From positions 108,032,453-108,096,452 of the forward strand of contig JAHLJT010008756.1 of NCBI GenBank assembly GCA_031308135.1: a DNA stretch of 64,000 nt. The letters run 5' to 3'. The notes under the pieces are model-generated. The model was not told where the DNA came from, did no database searches, and saw nothing but the letters and a program-made list of their open reading frames with translations. This DNA comes from Acheta domesticus. Its lineage: Eukaryota > Arthropoda > Insecta > Orthoptera > Gryllidae. The position numbers and the translations under genes are program-made. Positions 11,931-23,330 of the stretch are shown piece after piece. The number at the start of each line of letters is the position of its first letter. The first letter of the stretch is position 1.

Positions 11931-13110
11931 AAAGTAAAAATTGTTGTCTAGAACAATGGAATAAATTATGATTAATACAAATCGGATGGATAAAAATGAT
12001 TATTATCAACACTGATCAGCTTAAAGCATTTTTAAATTGACTGCTTATGTCAGCGCTTTAAAAGCTCTATTAATAATCTTCCTCTTCAACTTCTTTAATA
12101 AAGACATTCAACATTCCAAAAGGGAAAAAATGTATTATATGAATTAAGCGACATAAATTCGAAATTTTATCATTCATACCCTCAATTAAAAACGTTTCCT
12201 CTCTCTTCTGGAGCAGAATATTCCTGGATGGAAAACAGAAAAAAAGGGAATCTTGCAACACTCGCATGGATTCAAAATTGCTCTCGTAGACCCTTGGGTT
12301 TAATTGCAGTCGTATCTGCGACGCAGTAACTGTTGAATTGCATGAGCTCACTCTATGTCGTCGACGCTTCTATGTAGAGGCTGGGACGACTGGATGCGGA
12401 AATTAAACAAAAGTTACAAAAAATCCTCAAACAATCCTAAAATAATCTAGAAACAATAATCTAAATAATGAAAAAGTTAAAAAATGAATTAAAAGCAGAT
12501 ATTTTAAAGCAGATAAATTGAAAAATATTACCCCCCTCCCCCAAAAATAAAGAAATGAAATAATAGGAACATTTCCTTCATTTACCATGATTCTTATTGC
12601 CATATTTTTCTGTATACAAGAGACGATGAATGTTTTATCACATCGTAATGAAATCAATAAAGACGTTGGAGCATTGAATGAATGAGAAATGAAGCATCGC
12701 CCCGGAAACCTACCGCGAACTCGCTTTCATCAACCACAAAAGCCGTAGAGGTCAATACCGTGTTGACCTCATTGTCAAGAAGTAATCTGGGGGCTGAACA
12801 ACAAGCTGTACATCGCTCATTTAAACTATGTGTTACATGAATTCGCTTTCAAGATACGTGGTTATATAGTTCGAGTCAATCAATGTCCAGATTCCAATAT
12901 ACATTTTAAAATTCTCAAATTCCAACTGTTTCAACTAAGTCGTTGAAAACTGCGAATAATTCGAGGAATCGACAGTGGAGGTAGATACGATCACAAGTGT
13001 TTCTCAAGTTACATTTTAGAGTCAATAAAACATCAGAAATTTATTCTAAAAGCCGTTAATATCGGTATCATTTTTAGAGACGTCAACAGTGACAAATCGA
13101 CCGCTCTCAG
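11931..13110. other. AT-rich intergenic, nothing recognised
   Basis: AT-rich sequence with no recognisable domains. A poly-C run lies near 12530-12542. Confidence 0.55.
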
Positions 13111-13760
13111 ATACAGAGGGTGAGTAACTAACTTTAGCACCTCCTGTAACTTTTGAACGGTTGAAGATATTGCAATGCAGTTTTCACGGAAGTGAATGAA
13201 GGAATGGGGCTAATTGATATGTGTATTGATTTCTCTTTTATCACTTGTATTTTACGAGATATTTGAGGTAACTTTGTTTTTTCAAATAGGACTATGCATA
13301 TTTTTTCAGTCTATCATGACAAGCGTAAAAAGACGAATCCAAAGATATAAATATTGTCATATGTTAGATAAGCATTTTTTTGAGTAATTGTGATTTTTTT
13401 GCGACTAGTGTTTAACGGATATTTTCATTGTAACTGTCAGCCCCACAAGGTCACGCAGCGCTCCCTCAGCAAACGCTGGGGGAAGGGAAGGGAAGGGTCG
13501 GGGAAGGGAAGGGATTTTAGTACTTGCGGATATGAAAAATATTCACAAAACTGTTGCATTTTTTCCTGAACTCTCCTTTCCATCCTGATCCATTTTCAGA
13601 TATTTTGTGTTTCTTAGGGATTGAAAATACGGTTTTGTCTTAAGTAGTATTTATTGAAATATGATTATTTCTATCCCTAAGTTATTATTATATTCTTATT
13701 AACATTGAAAATGTTTGCTCAAAAACCGTTCAAAAGTTACGTGACTCACCCTATATATAT
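13111..13760. mobile_element. MITE-like element with AGGGTGAGT ends
   Basis: The left end (13111-13175) and right end (13725-13760) form an inverted repeat: AGGGTGAGT, a short gap, then GTAACTTTTGAACGGTT on the left matches AACCGTTCAAAAGTTAC then GACTCACCCT on the right. The left copy has about 15 extra bases between the two blocks. Length is about 650 bp with no transposase. TA-rich flanks prevent a firm target-site duplication. A non-autonomous DNA transposon is the likely identity. Confidence 0.6.
13478..13513 (+). repeat. GGGAA tandem run, potential G-quadruplex
   Basis: Repeated GGGAAGGGAA with at least six G-triplets in 36 bases, inside the MITE-like element. A G-quadruplex is possible on the plus strand. 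Confidence 0.6.
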
Positions 13761-13789
13761 ATTGTAGCGGTACGCTATTTTTAATATTT

Positions 13790-14090
13790 TTTAAATTTCA
13801 CAAATAACTGTCGATGCGAGGCGTCCACCTCCCGCCGCCGCCAGCCGGGTCGGCGCGCCCCCTCCGCTAATGGAAGGGATGACAGCACGCGCCCCTCTAA
13901 AGTTTATGGCCATCGTCCGCGAGTCGACCCTCATCCCGTCACGCACCCGGGCGCCGAAGAAGAGATTAGAGACGTGTGCCGATCCCGCCGTTCCGGGTAT
14001 CATGCGCACTGAGTACCCAGGCCGTCCTTCGCAGCTTTCTCCGGGGGTCCCAACGGACATTCCGCGTACCCTTTACTGACCTACTTCCGA
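13790..14090. other. GC-rich patch
   Basis: GC- and CpG-rich block immediately right of the MITE-like element. Open frames on both strands overlap and show no recognisable domain. Confidence 0.45.
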
Positions 14091-14870
14091 AGTCAGACGG
14101 AGAGCGTTTTCCAGACAGAGATAGGGCTACGGAAAATTCCTAGAATCACCGGACCTGATTGGCCGAGGACAAAATTACGGCGTAGTAGCACTTAGCCAAT
14201 CAGGGGCAAAATTCCGTGGGGTGGGAGCGATTTTGGGGCACTTTTGAATTTTCGGGGTGGCGGAACGAGGGCACCTCCACGCTAGAGGCGTAGGGGAGAA
14301 AATCACTTCTTCTTGTTCGATTGAGCTGGGGGGGGCGAGCGCCGCGGAGCGAGTAACAGCTCCGGCGCCGCGTTCGAACACTACGTTTACTCGACTTGTC
14401 TTGGGTGGCGAGCGCCGCGGAGTAAGTGATAGCTCCGGCGCCGCGTTCGAGGGAGAATTATTATTTTGAGACTTAGTTCGTGGGCTCTGAGCTCTGCCGT
14501 GGGCAGTGACCGGTGACTAGTTTTCTCCGAGATTCGTGATCGTGAAAACTCCAGAGAACTTTCCGTAAGAACTGCTGATTTGTGTGAACGGAATTCGCGA
14601 TCATTCACGATCCGTGCCAGCTGACCGTCGCCGCCGCCGCCGTCACCGCCGCAGCCGCTGTCGCCGCCGCCGCTCCTTTGGTAGCTATTGTGGAAGGACG
14701 TTTCTCGGCCTGGCAGGGCCATCTCAGCCGCCGACCCAGACGGAGAGAAGCCGACGCCGCCGCGACCCCCGCCGCCGCCGCCGAGGGCCGCCTACACGCC
14801 GCCCCATTCAGGCATAAACTTCGGTCAACGACCGCCAAAGAACTATTGTGCAATGCGGTGCCGCGCTTAG
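14091..14870. promoter_or_regulatory. Large CpG island with inverted CCAAT boxes and 73-bp direct repeats
   Basis: CpG-dense. It begins with two inversely oriented CCAAT-type boxes (GATTGG near 14157 and CCAATCAG near 14195). A direct repeat with 73-bp spacing follows, its core CGAGCGCCGCGGAG at 14336 and again at 14409, each followed by AGCTCCGGCGCCGCGTTCGA. Further right are GCC/GCN trinucleotide runs (14625-14670, 14755-14795), which create artificial poly-Arg and poly-Ala frames. This looks like a 5' regulatory CpG island. I saw no TATA box and cannot place a transcription start. Confidence 0.45.
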
Positions 14871-15314
14871 GCACTTGTTTCCTCATTATTGTCAGCCAGA
14901 AGGCGAATGGCCTAGAGTTTGTTGGGGCCTGTAAAGGAATTTGATTGTAATTCTCGTACTTTACTTTTTTTTAGATTTAAGTTTTATCTCATTTTTTCTT
15001 TCGTTTCTAACTGAGCTCATCAGGTAGGGCCTTTCTTAACTCTTTGAATCACTGTAACTTCCCCGGCCTATTATTAGGCGGGAATAAACCTTTTTATTTG
15101 CTTTACCAACCACTGAATTGTTTCTGTAGTTAGCAAACGCCTTACGACTCCTTCCATCCGAGTTAGATTCTAAGCAGGTGACAAAGTTGGCCGACTGAGC
15201 TAGGCCCGGGCCGCCCTCGTTGACTTCGGCGCACACCCACGCCGCCGGAGCTCGACGCTGTGGTTGACAATCGACGCCACCGTGTGGCTCGATAACGAAC
15301 GATTGGGTGTGACA
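14871..15314. other. Transition region, AATAAA present, no gene recognised
   Basis: Contains AATAAA at about 15083-15088 and a second GC-rich patch at about 15200-15290. A CpG island followed by a polyA signal could be a short non-coding transcript or another LTR-like unit, but boundaries cannot be defined. Confidence 0.3.
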
Positions 15315-15368
15315 ATATATATATATATAGTATATATATATATACAGTATATGTATATATATATATAG
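15315..15368. repeat. TA microsatellite, interrupted
   Basis: Interrupted TA dinucleotide runs with TATACAGTATATG in the middle. Confidence 0.9.
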
Positions 15369-17220
15369 TTTATCTCACCTTGCAACCGAACCTATTTTAT
15401 CTGTCGGCAGAGTATGGCTGTACTAAACGTAGTTTTGAACTCCAAAATTATGTGAATATTTTAAAATTCATTTATTTCTTCATATAGCTATCGGCTTGAA
15501 TCGGGAGCTAAATCTTTTCACGGTGTGACTCTACCATCTCTGAACAAATCAAGATAGATTTCTAAAAGTAACGACAGACAATTCTCCTGAATTATTACTG
15601 AACTGTGCAATTATTAAAAAAATCAATAAACTATTAAAAAAACATTATCCTGTGAGTGGCTGCAGGTGGCTGCAGGTGAATTTACTTTAACGATATAACA
15701 TCGGGGTTCATACCTTCATTCAATTTTTGCACGATTGAATTAGTAAAACTGATTTAACATTACATAACCCAAACATTTATGTAAGAATAAATAATTGATT
15801 ATCAACTAAATAATTTGCAAATCACATCATATTACAAATCAGCAAAAATACTAATACGATGCGATGATAGAATGTGAAAATCAATTAGGTTATACAAACC
15901 TATTAAAACTTTCGAAACGTAATGGGTGACAGAAATTATTTCGGGCGCGTCATTAGTCTCGTAACTGTAGTGAATTTTTTATCCCGGGAGGGAGCATTCA
16001 TTCCTTCCCCGCTGGCGATCCGGCGCCGATGTACAAGTTGGAGAGCGGGGTTTATTTCCCAACCTGGAAGTTTCCCCCCAAAGCGTGACCTGGAAACGGA
16101 CGCGGTAGGAACTAGAGTTCTGCATTCGGGCGAAAACAACTGCTCGAGTCTCCAGAGGCTCCGCGCCCACACTCGGAAGGAAGAACCTTTCTGAGGGAAC
16201 GACATCGCTTTTTAACGGACATTACGACCGGCCGCCTTTCGTCTCGCGGTTTCTGCATAACAGCCGAGCGTCGCCGAGCGCTCGTCCGCCGCCGGGTGCT
16301 CGACGCATCTACGGGATTTAACGCGTAGTGGTTGAAAAACTCTCCATTAATTGTAATTAATTATTTATAATCGATAGAAAATACATTTTCAATTAATTTA
16401 TTTATTGGTTGAAAAATAATAAATAATAGATGAATTGGAAATTGTTTTACAGAGAAAAAACAATACAAATTTTAAAATAATTAAAGGCAATCAAAGAGTG
16501 TGAAATGTAATTTAAAATAAACTAGTAGCTATAATAATAAAGTATAATAAAAATTTAAAAAACAAGATAATTTTGATCACTCATTTTTCTTTGTCAATTA
16601 TTACACAATATTCAAATATAAGATTATTAATTGCAATCTCTAATAATGCAAATGGACCTGCAGTATATTTTCAAGTCAACAAAGAAAATATTATATGAGG
16701 CAAAAAGTTTACATTCGGGAATTACGTATAAAATCACAAAAATATGCGTACAAGGAAATATAATTCGTTTCATACCATCTTGATTATATTTTCATAAAAA
16801 ACACATATGCTAAACAAAATTGAGGTACTTCCTTGCGTGAAGAAGTATTTTTGTCATTGAGTTCAATTTATTGTGGAACAATTGATGTAAGTGGACATCT
16901 GAATTGATCGACGCAATTGGCGTCCAAAGAACGGCACCCATTGCAAATCAACTTATTGAACTCCTTGCCTTATAGCCACACAAGGGTAGAGTTTTCAATC
17001 ATTCGAAATAAATTACTCATTATCATACATGCGTTATACGCCATATTAAATGAAGGAAAGTTAATAAATTTATAACATTGAACACAATTTATGTGAAACA
17101 CGTAAATAACCTTTCTTTTAATTCCCAAGTAGAACTTCAGTAGTTCCACTGCACTTTCTCCATTACATTATCTATTACATCCATTAAGTCGAATTTTAGA
17201 GTTGTAAATAATTTTAAATG

Positions 17221-17222
<2 letters not shown>
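15369..17222. other. AT-rich intergenic with a GC patch at 15930-16330
   Basis: AT-rich except for a CpG-rich patch at about 15940-16320. A 12-bp duplication GTGGCTGCAGGT lies near 15655-15680. No recognisable gene. Confidence 0.55.

Positions 17223-17267
<45 letters not shown>
17223..17267. repeat. TA microsatellite
   Basis: Uninterrupted run of about 22 TA units. Confidence 0.95.
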
Positions 17268-17274
<7 letters not shown>

Positions 17275-18379
17275 GTTTGTAAATTACGTTTTGTAAGATG
17301 GAAATTATTGGTCGTTTATCTTAAAAACCAATAAATACTCCGTCCTTTTCCTGGAACATAGCATCCGCTATTCACGACGTGGCGGCCGGGACTTGCGAGG
17401 CGCAGTTCGCCGGATTGGAGTCCACCGGTAATCGCCGCCGGACCGAGCGTCGGCGGTCGCAGCCGGACCGGGAGCCCGCAACCGGCTGCCAGGGACGGCC
17501 GAGTGCCAGGTCTCCAGGGAAAGAGGGGCGAGCGAGGGCAGGTACTCGGAGACTGGCTAGCTGGGCAATTAGCAGCAGAAGCGATGAGAATGCAGCAGAA
17601 GCAGTGTCTATAGCAAACAACAAGCGAAGGAGTTGGACTTGAGGCAGGAGGAGCGGAATAGTCAATGAAGATTAACAAGGTGGATGAATAAGTAGCCCGA
17701 GATCATTCACGTCAAGGCGTTGGAAACAGTAACTAGCTTTCTAGATTTCGTGGGCAGTGCGTCCAGAGCAACTGGTGCGTTATTTAGAAGTAAGGGATGT
17801 ACGAATTGCTCCGTAGTGGCGTACAGCATTGGATACCTGGCGCATGACAGTCTTTTGGAGAAGACAATTGACGGTTATTACCACGGTTTCCTACATTAAT
17901 TCTTACTTTCTCTACCAAAGCAAGGGAATGATTCATTGAAGTGTAATAATACTTCAGTCAGATTTTAAATGGTCAATAGCAAGTAAAATTAAACCTTTTG
18001 AATCAAAAGTATCTTGGCTTTGTAATTGCATTTAATTGAGTCGAATAACTGTATTAGAACCCATTTTCAGGTTAGGAACTTTAACAAATAGATATCCTCG
18101 TATGTGATAAGAGCTATCCACTCGTAAGGCAGAACTGTTGATTTATAGATACGTGTTACTTTATTTCACATTATTGCTAAATTCAAGAAATAACTGCACG
18201 AATTAATGAACATAGGATGTTGCAGTTTCTAATGCTGTGAAATAGTAAACATACTGACATCTACTCCGGCAGTTGTTGCAAATAACATTGTCTCAAAAAG
18301 GATGAAATGCTTCATAAATTAGAACATGCTATTCGAATGCACTATGAAAGCTAAAGCCAACAAACGTGTTAGTATGGAA
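17268..18379. other. GC patch (17350-17640) and AT-rich intergenic
   Basis: A CpG-rich patch at 17370-17560 grades into AT-rich DNA. Long frames open on both strands over the patch look compositional. No domain is recognised. Confidence 0.5.
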
Positions 18380-18660
18380 TGCGAATGAAGAAGCTGGACG
18401 TGAGGCCTGAGGACGCGCCCGGCGACGGCCGAGGCGGCGTCGCAGGGGGGGCGCGCGAGAGCGAGGCCGGAGAGCCCTGGAGGCAAGCGAAGGGCGGGGC
18501 GGCTCGTCGCGCAGCAATCCCATTAAAATTCTATTCGCCCGATCTCGTTACGCGCGTCTACGACAGCGCAGGTGAGAGCGCGCAGCCTCCCGCGCCCCCA
18601 GCGTCGCACCGCGCTCCGTGCGTTGGGGTGGCCTGCACGCTATAAATAGCAGTAAAGGAG
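18380..18660 (+). promoter_or_regulatory. CpG island ending in a TATA/MEF2-like box
   Basis: CpG-dense sequence from 18390 to 18635 ends abruptly in GCTATAAATAGC at about 18640-18651. CTATAAATAG is both a good TATA box and a full match to the MEF2 consensus CTA(A/T)4TAG. Plus-strand initiation would fall near 18670. No open frame with a recognisable product follows. Confidence 0.4.
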
Positions 18661-19345
18661 GAAAACGATGTGGAATATTTTCATTAATGTGTACTTTTTT
18701 ATTGCACATTCACTCCAGTGGAACATTAGCAGAGTGAATGTAGGTAACAAGAGTCAATATTCAACGTCAGATAGTTATGAGAAACGTGTATTCAACGTCA
18801 GATAGTTATGAGAAACTGCCAGGGGCGCAGCTAGGCTGGTGTAACCGGTGCGCGACACCAAGTTCCCTGATGTCAAGAGCCTCAATGAGAACACCCAATA
18901 GAGATGACATTGGCAATGACGCGGACCCATTTGTTCTTTCTGCAACAGGTTCTCGAGATCGTTAGGACACAAGAGTTCCACATTGCTACACGTAAATACA
19001 AATTTGGAATTGTGAAACGTGCGAAAATTCTAAAGTGATAATTGTATTTTATCTGCAGCCAGAAACAACTTCAGGCTGGACAGATAACATTAAAAAACGC
19101 CATTTACATCTCTCATTTGATGTTTATTTTATCATCAATACAAAATATAGTCACTGTGCGTTGATATGAACGCAACTGAAATCTCGATTCGTACTGCATA
19201 GAATTGCATATAACGAAGTTATGCAAGTTTATACGTAAGTGTGGCATTTGCCCCCGCCTTTAGGCAACCCTGATGCACAGAAGTTCGGCCGGTCACGTTC
19301 GGAGACAGTCAAGGAGGTGTTTTAAACTAGCTTGCCCATCTTGTT
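18661..19345. other. Intergenic with a 31-bp duplication
   Basis: A 31-bp unit starting TATTCAACGTCAGATAG is tandemly duplicated (18758-18788 and 18789-18816). The rest is unremarkable. Confidence 0.6.
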
Positions 19346-19615
19346 CGCCCATTCAAAAGTTCGCCCATCCAATCGCTTGTTCACCCTGTCTACCATTCGC
19401 TCGCTCATTAATTCATTTGCTCATGCATTCACTTACTCACTCATTCACTCGCTCATTCATTCATTATCTTACCCATTCACTCGCTCATTCTTTCCCTCAC
19501 CCATTCACTCTCTCATGTATTAACTTACTCATTTATCCACCCGGTCACTCATTCACTCGCACGCACACTCCTTTGCTCGCTGACTCATTTGCTCGTTCAC
19601 TCATTCTTTGAGCGC
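19346..19615 (-). repeat. Degenerate GAGCGAGTGAATG minisatellite
   Basis: On the plus strand it reads CATTCACTCGCTCATT... in degenerate units of about 12-24 bp. The motif is the reverse complement of the arrays near 43.1-44.1 and 60.3-60.85 kb. Serine- and histidine-rich open frames here are artefacts of the repeat. Confidence 0.8.
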
Positions 19616-19960
19616 TACCTCCCGCCAGCTTCCAACGTATCCAGTCGGTGCTTTTTCTGCGTGAGTCTTTCCCGTCCAACCCTTGACGTCGCCATCGGCG
19701 CCGCCACCACTGCGAGCAATGCGTTCGCTTGCGGCGGAGTGTCGCGATAGCCTTTACATAATTGCAAAGCGGCGCAAAGAGGAGCAGTGGAGTGCGTGGA
19801 TCGTTTTCACCCCCAGATGCTTTCCGTCCCGCAATTAAATCGCGAGATTTAATTGCGGAGCGCGGAGATCTGCCGTCACTTGCCTCGTGCGCCGACGCCG
19901 GATGAAGTAAATTAAAGGGATTATTATTAATTTACATTATGTACCTTTGTTCCCTTTCGC
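19616..19960. promoter_or_regulatory. CpG patch with two AT-core perfect palindromes
   Basis: A CpG-rich block (19670-19900) contains a perfect 13-bp hairpin, CCGCAATTAAATC (19829-19841) and its reverse complement (19846-19858). A 9-bp inverted repeat follows, GTAAATTAA (19907-19915) with TTAATTTAC (19927-19935). The TTAATTG and TAATTTA cores are homeodomain-type sites. A developmental enhancer is a reasonable guess but unproven. Confidence 0.35.
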
Positions 19961-20380
19961 GGCTTAAGATCCTTTTACATCTCACAATGCGTTATTTATT
20001 CAAGGTGATTTAATATGATCGTGTGTTCTCTGTCAAGTTACTGAAAGTTTCCCTTTTTAATTATTGTATTGTTCTCAAAAAAGAATCTCCCACTGAAGCA
20101 ACCAACTCTCTACGAATCACATTTTCGGAACAATTGCTTAAGAGATTGGACAGTTCCGGCACTTCAGTGAAATCATGAAAATAAAGCCCAGAAACCGCTA
20201 ATATGTTACAACATATACAGATTTAATACCTCAAACGTCACTATAGACTAATTAAAAGAAGTTGCGTTTCAGAGACAATACCAAGAAGTACGTATTTTCC
20301 TTCTAAAGATGATTCAACATATTGTCAAATAAGTACGCACATAAAATGCATTTTAATTAAATGCAATCCACATAGAAGGC
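19961..20380. other. AT-rich intergenic, nothing recognised
   Basis: AT-rich with no coding or repeat signal. Confidence 0.55.
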
Positions 20381-21544
20381 CACCTTGTTCGTCCTCACCC
20401 ACGTCCTCACCCACAGCCTCGCCACTCAGGGCTCGCCTTCGAACGGCTGCTCCGCGTGCACTGGGGAGCTGGGCAGAGTGTTGGTCGCGATCCGGAGCTG
20501 TAATGAAACAGGCACCTGCCGGCTCACGGCGCCACGTAACACTGGTCCAGCGAACTCCTTCATCCGACGCGAGATCACAGAGCTAAGCCGCCGCCTCCCG
20601 TCCTCGCCTCTCTACCCCTTCCACCGCCCTTCGTCCCACTGCAGCCCCGCCAACGTCACCCCTCCCCACCGTCTTCGCTCCCGGGTGAGGAGGCGGGAGG
20701 ACGATCAGGATGGAAGCGGGGGTGACGCGACAGTGCGGCGGTGAGGGTAATAGAGAGGGCGAAGCGGAGGCGGGAGGGGATGAGCACGGGTGGGGTGGAG
20801 CGAGGCGGCCGACGAAAGCAAGGACGAGTGCCAGTGTGAGAACGAGGGCGAGGCCACGGATGAGGGCGAGGGCGGGGGTGAGGACAGCGGCGAGAACGAG
20901 GGCGAGGGCGTGAGGAAGGGTAAGGGAGAGGGCTAGGGCTAGGGCGAGGGGAAGGACGATGGCGGTGGGAGTCGGGGAGACTGGAACAGAGGTCCCGCCC
21001 CCTCCCCTCCTCTTCCGCCGACAGGGCAAAGGCGCGGCAGCGGAGGCTGGATTAAAACTCGCTGGGGGCTCGCCGGCCGGGCGCGGCGGGCGCGGAGCCG
21101 ACAATCTCAATCAGGGCCCGTATCGGGTTGCCGGGGCGCGGCGCGTGGTCGGGGAGGCGAGCGAGAGGCGGTGGAGGTGGAAGACACTGACGCTGTGAGG
21201 GAAGGCTAGGGTGTCCCTGACGCCAGGGTATCAGAGTCGTGAGGGCAACCTAGGTAGCAGGAGTAGGGAGGTTCTAGATTTCTTGAATGTCGGAGGGGGA
21301 GAGGATGGAGGAGTGCAAGGTGGATCGTGGATGTGGATGAGCTGGGTTGGGTAGGGACGGGGGAAGTGAGGTGGCGGGGAGGAGGGAAGGAGTGGCCACG
21401 GCGAAGTGGTGCGTGGACAGAGTGAGGGGCGAGAGCAGAGCGGAGGGAGAAGACGAAACGGTAGGCGGCGACGGGGTAAAAGTGACGGCAAAATTGAGAG
21501 AAGCGACAAGAGACTGCGAGGGCAGCGGACTTACTCAGTGATGT
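20381..21544. other. GC-rich island with a GAGGGC-type hexamer array
   Basis: GC-rich over about 1.1 kb. Bases 20820-20960 form a degenerate GAGGGC/GAGGAC hexamer array ending in GGGTAAGGGAGAGGGCTAGGG, which is G-quadruplex-prone. Because the period is divisible by three, Leu/Ala- and Gly/Arg-rich frames stay open on both strands; I do not regard them as genes. From 21200 the strand is purine-rich. Confidence 0.55.
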
Positions 21545-21970
21545 TTCCTACCTCGTTAACTGCCATAGACATTAGTCCTGGTAGTGTGGTGAATGTTTGT
21601 GGACCCGGGAGGTGGCGGCTTGCGTGAGATTTCCCTTTCCCAGGGATCTCCCTCTAGCAGGACTGCCGCAGCCGGTTCCAGCTGTAAGGTCCCGACTGGT
21701 CTCGCAACGTGTATGATAGTGCATGCGAGTGTTAAGTAAGGTGTAAGAATTGACGGCCCTTTTGCATGGAGACTGTTCCTGCATATGCCTGGTATTGCTT
21801 GAAGAAACAACGGAAAATGACTGTCCAGAGCAGCTGGCAGCTCCTCCACACAGCGGCTGAATTTGAGTTTGAGGTAAAACTTGCGACTGAAATCTGCCAC
21901 CATCGGGACTCAAACCCTCCGAAAGACCTCTCGTCCAGAGTCACAGCAATGTTGTCTCTAAACCTGACGA
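21545..21970 (-). repeat. Dispersed tRNA-like repeat, copy E
   Basis: Minus-strand member. The head at about 21950 matches the GACTCTGGACGAGAGGTC version of the B-box region, with GTTTGAGTCCCGATGG at about 21900-21920. The body includes the CAGGCATATGCAGG segment, and the distal end contains GGGAGATCCCTGGG. The 215-residue frame opened across it is a by-product of the repeat and the neighbouring GC-rich DNA. Confidence 0.6.
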
Positions 21971-22390
21971 GGCTAGTTTGGTGGGGTAGGGCGAAGGGAA
22001 TGAGCGGGCTGACATGGAGCGTCGAGGTCAGCGGAGTTGGGACGAGACGGTGCGGGAGGGAAGGTGGGATTCCGGCGGGAGGCGTGGGGAATGGCGTGGC
22101 GAGGCGGGGACGGGCAGCGAAAATGAGACGACGGGAAAGGTTCGGGTCTCTGTCTGCGGGAGGGAGGAGGTCGGCTGGGCTAATCCTGGTGGGCCCCGCC
22201 CCGCCCCCTGAGCCGGCGGTGCCGAGACGTATCGGTCGCGCTGCTGTAATTAAACACGAGCAGTGCGCCGAGCGGCCGCTCCCGGAAAGAGAGACACGAG
22301 GGGTTGGCGGGACCGAGAGGCGAAAGGGGAAGGCGTGGCAGGGCACGGACTGGAAGCGTAGGTACGAGCTATTGCACATAGAGCTGTAGT
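21971..22390. other. GC-rich patch
   Basis: GC-rich, with long frames open on both strands and no recognisable domain. Confidence 0.45.
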
Positions 22391-23090
22391 CAGGGATGTA
22401 CTTGCAGAAGATTGTTTCTGTAGTGAGAGCATGGAGGTTACCTAGTTTTGAGACGGTTTGATTGGGAACATCTTATGCAAAACATAATTGGAAAATGTTT
22501 AGTAGGAATATTCTTGAAAGGCTATGATTTCTACAGTGGCGTCAGTTCGGAAAATGTTAATGTGAAGAGAGGGGTTTTGAGGAATTATTTGTGACAGACG
22601 TGAAGTAGGAACGTGCTGATATGTAGCATCATCATAACCGTTGTTTAGTGGACCAGACCTTATTGACCATTTAGGCAATGAATCATATTTTTCCGTGCAT
22701 TGAAGCTCGTGGGTATTTGTCCCGAAAAAGGCAAGGACTTGTTCTTGAGAATGCGAAAAGTTTCCTCCTGGAAGAAGTAACTTAAGTATATTTTTCATGT
22801 TAAAAATGTTTAAATGAGGAAATCCGTAGTTTTAAAAATCAAAGGAAGAAAAGGAGTGAGTTGAGAAGAAGAAACAATGTATGAAAATAAAAATGTAGGA
22901 AAATAATAATTCAAATTATGCAATAGTAATATAGATTAAAAGGTAAGGATCGTGTGAGCAGGAGACTGAGTTCCGGAAAGGGTATCGGAGGGACAAATAT
23001 GTTTCAGAGGAAGTCTACTAAGAAGATGACATAACAAAAATATGCAAACGAATTGTAAAATAGTGAAAAAATAGAATTAAGAGAGCCCGA
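22391..23090. other. AT-rich intergenic, nothing recognised
   Basis: AT-rich, becoming purine-rich on the plus strand from about 22820. Confidence 0.5.
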
Positions 23091-23330
23091 ATGATATGTG
23101 GTTGAAGGAATAGGCGAAGAAAGTAAAAGAAAAAGCAAGAAAATGGGGAGTAAAAGGAATGAAGTGGGAAGGAGACGAAGGAGAAAAATAAATGGGGAGA
23201 AAGAAGGAGTGGGAAAGAAGAAGAGAGAATAAAGAGAAGGAAATAAAGATAATTTCTATAAAAGAGATGAAGAGAGAAAATCTATTGAGAAGAAAAAGTG
23301 AATAATAAACCAATAGGGTAAGATAAAAAT
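23091..23330 (+). repeat. Purine-rich (GA) tract
   Basis: The plus strand is almost entirely A and G over about 200 bases (GAAGGAG/GAGAAG runs). It produces a Phe/Ser/Leu-rich minus-strand frame that is an artefact. Confidence 0.75.

Noticed and set aside
20583..21110. 175-residue Leu/Ala-rich minus-strand frame
   Set aside because: Produced by the GAGGGC hexamer array and GC-rich flanks.
21732..22389. Overlapping frames of 207 and 215 residues on opposite strands
   Set aside because: They span a tRNA-like repeat copy and a GC-rich patch; frames mirror each other and no domain is visible.
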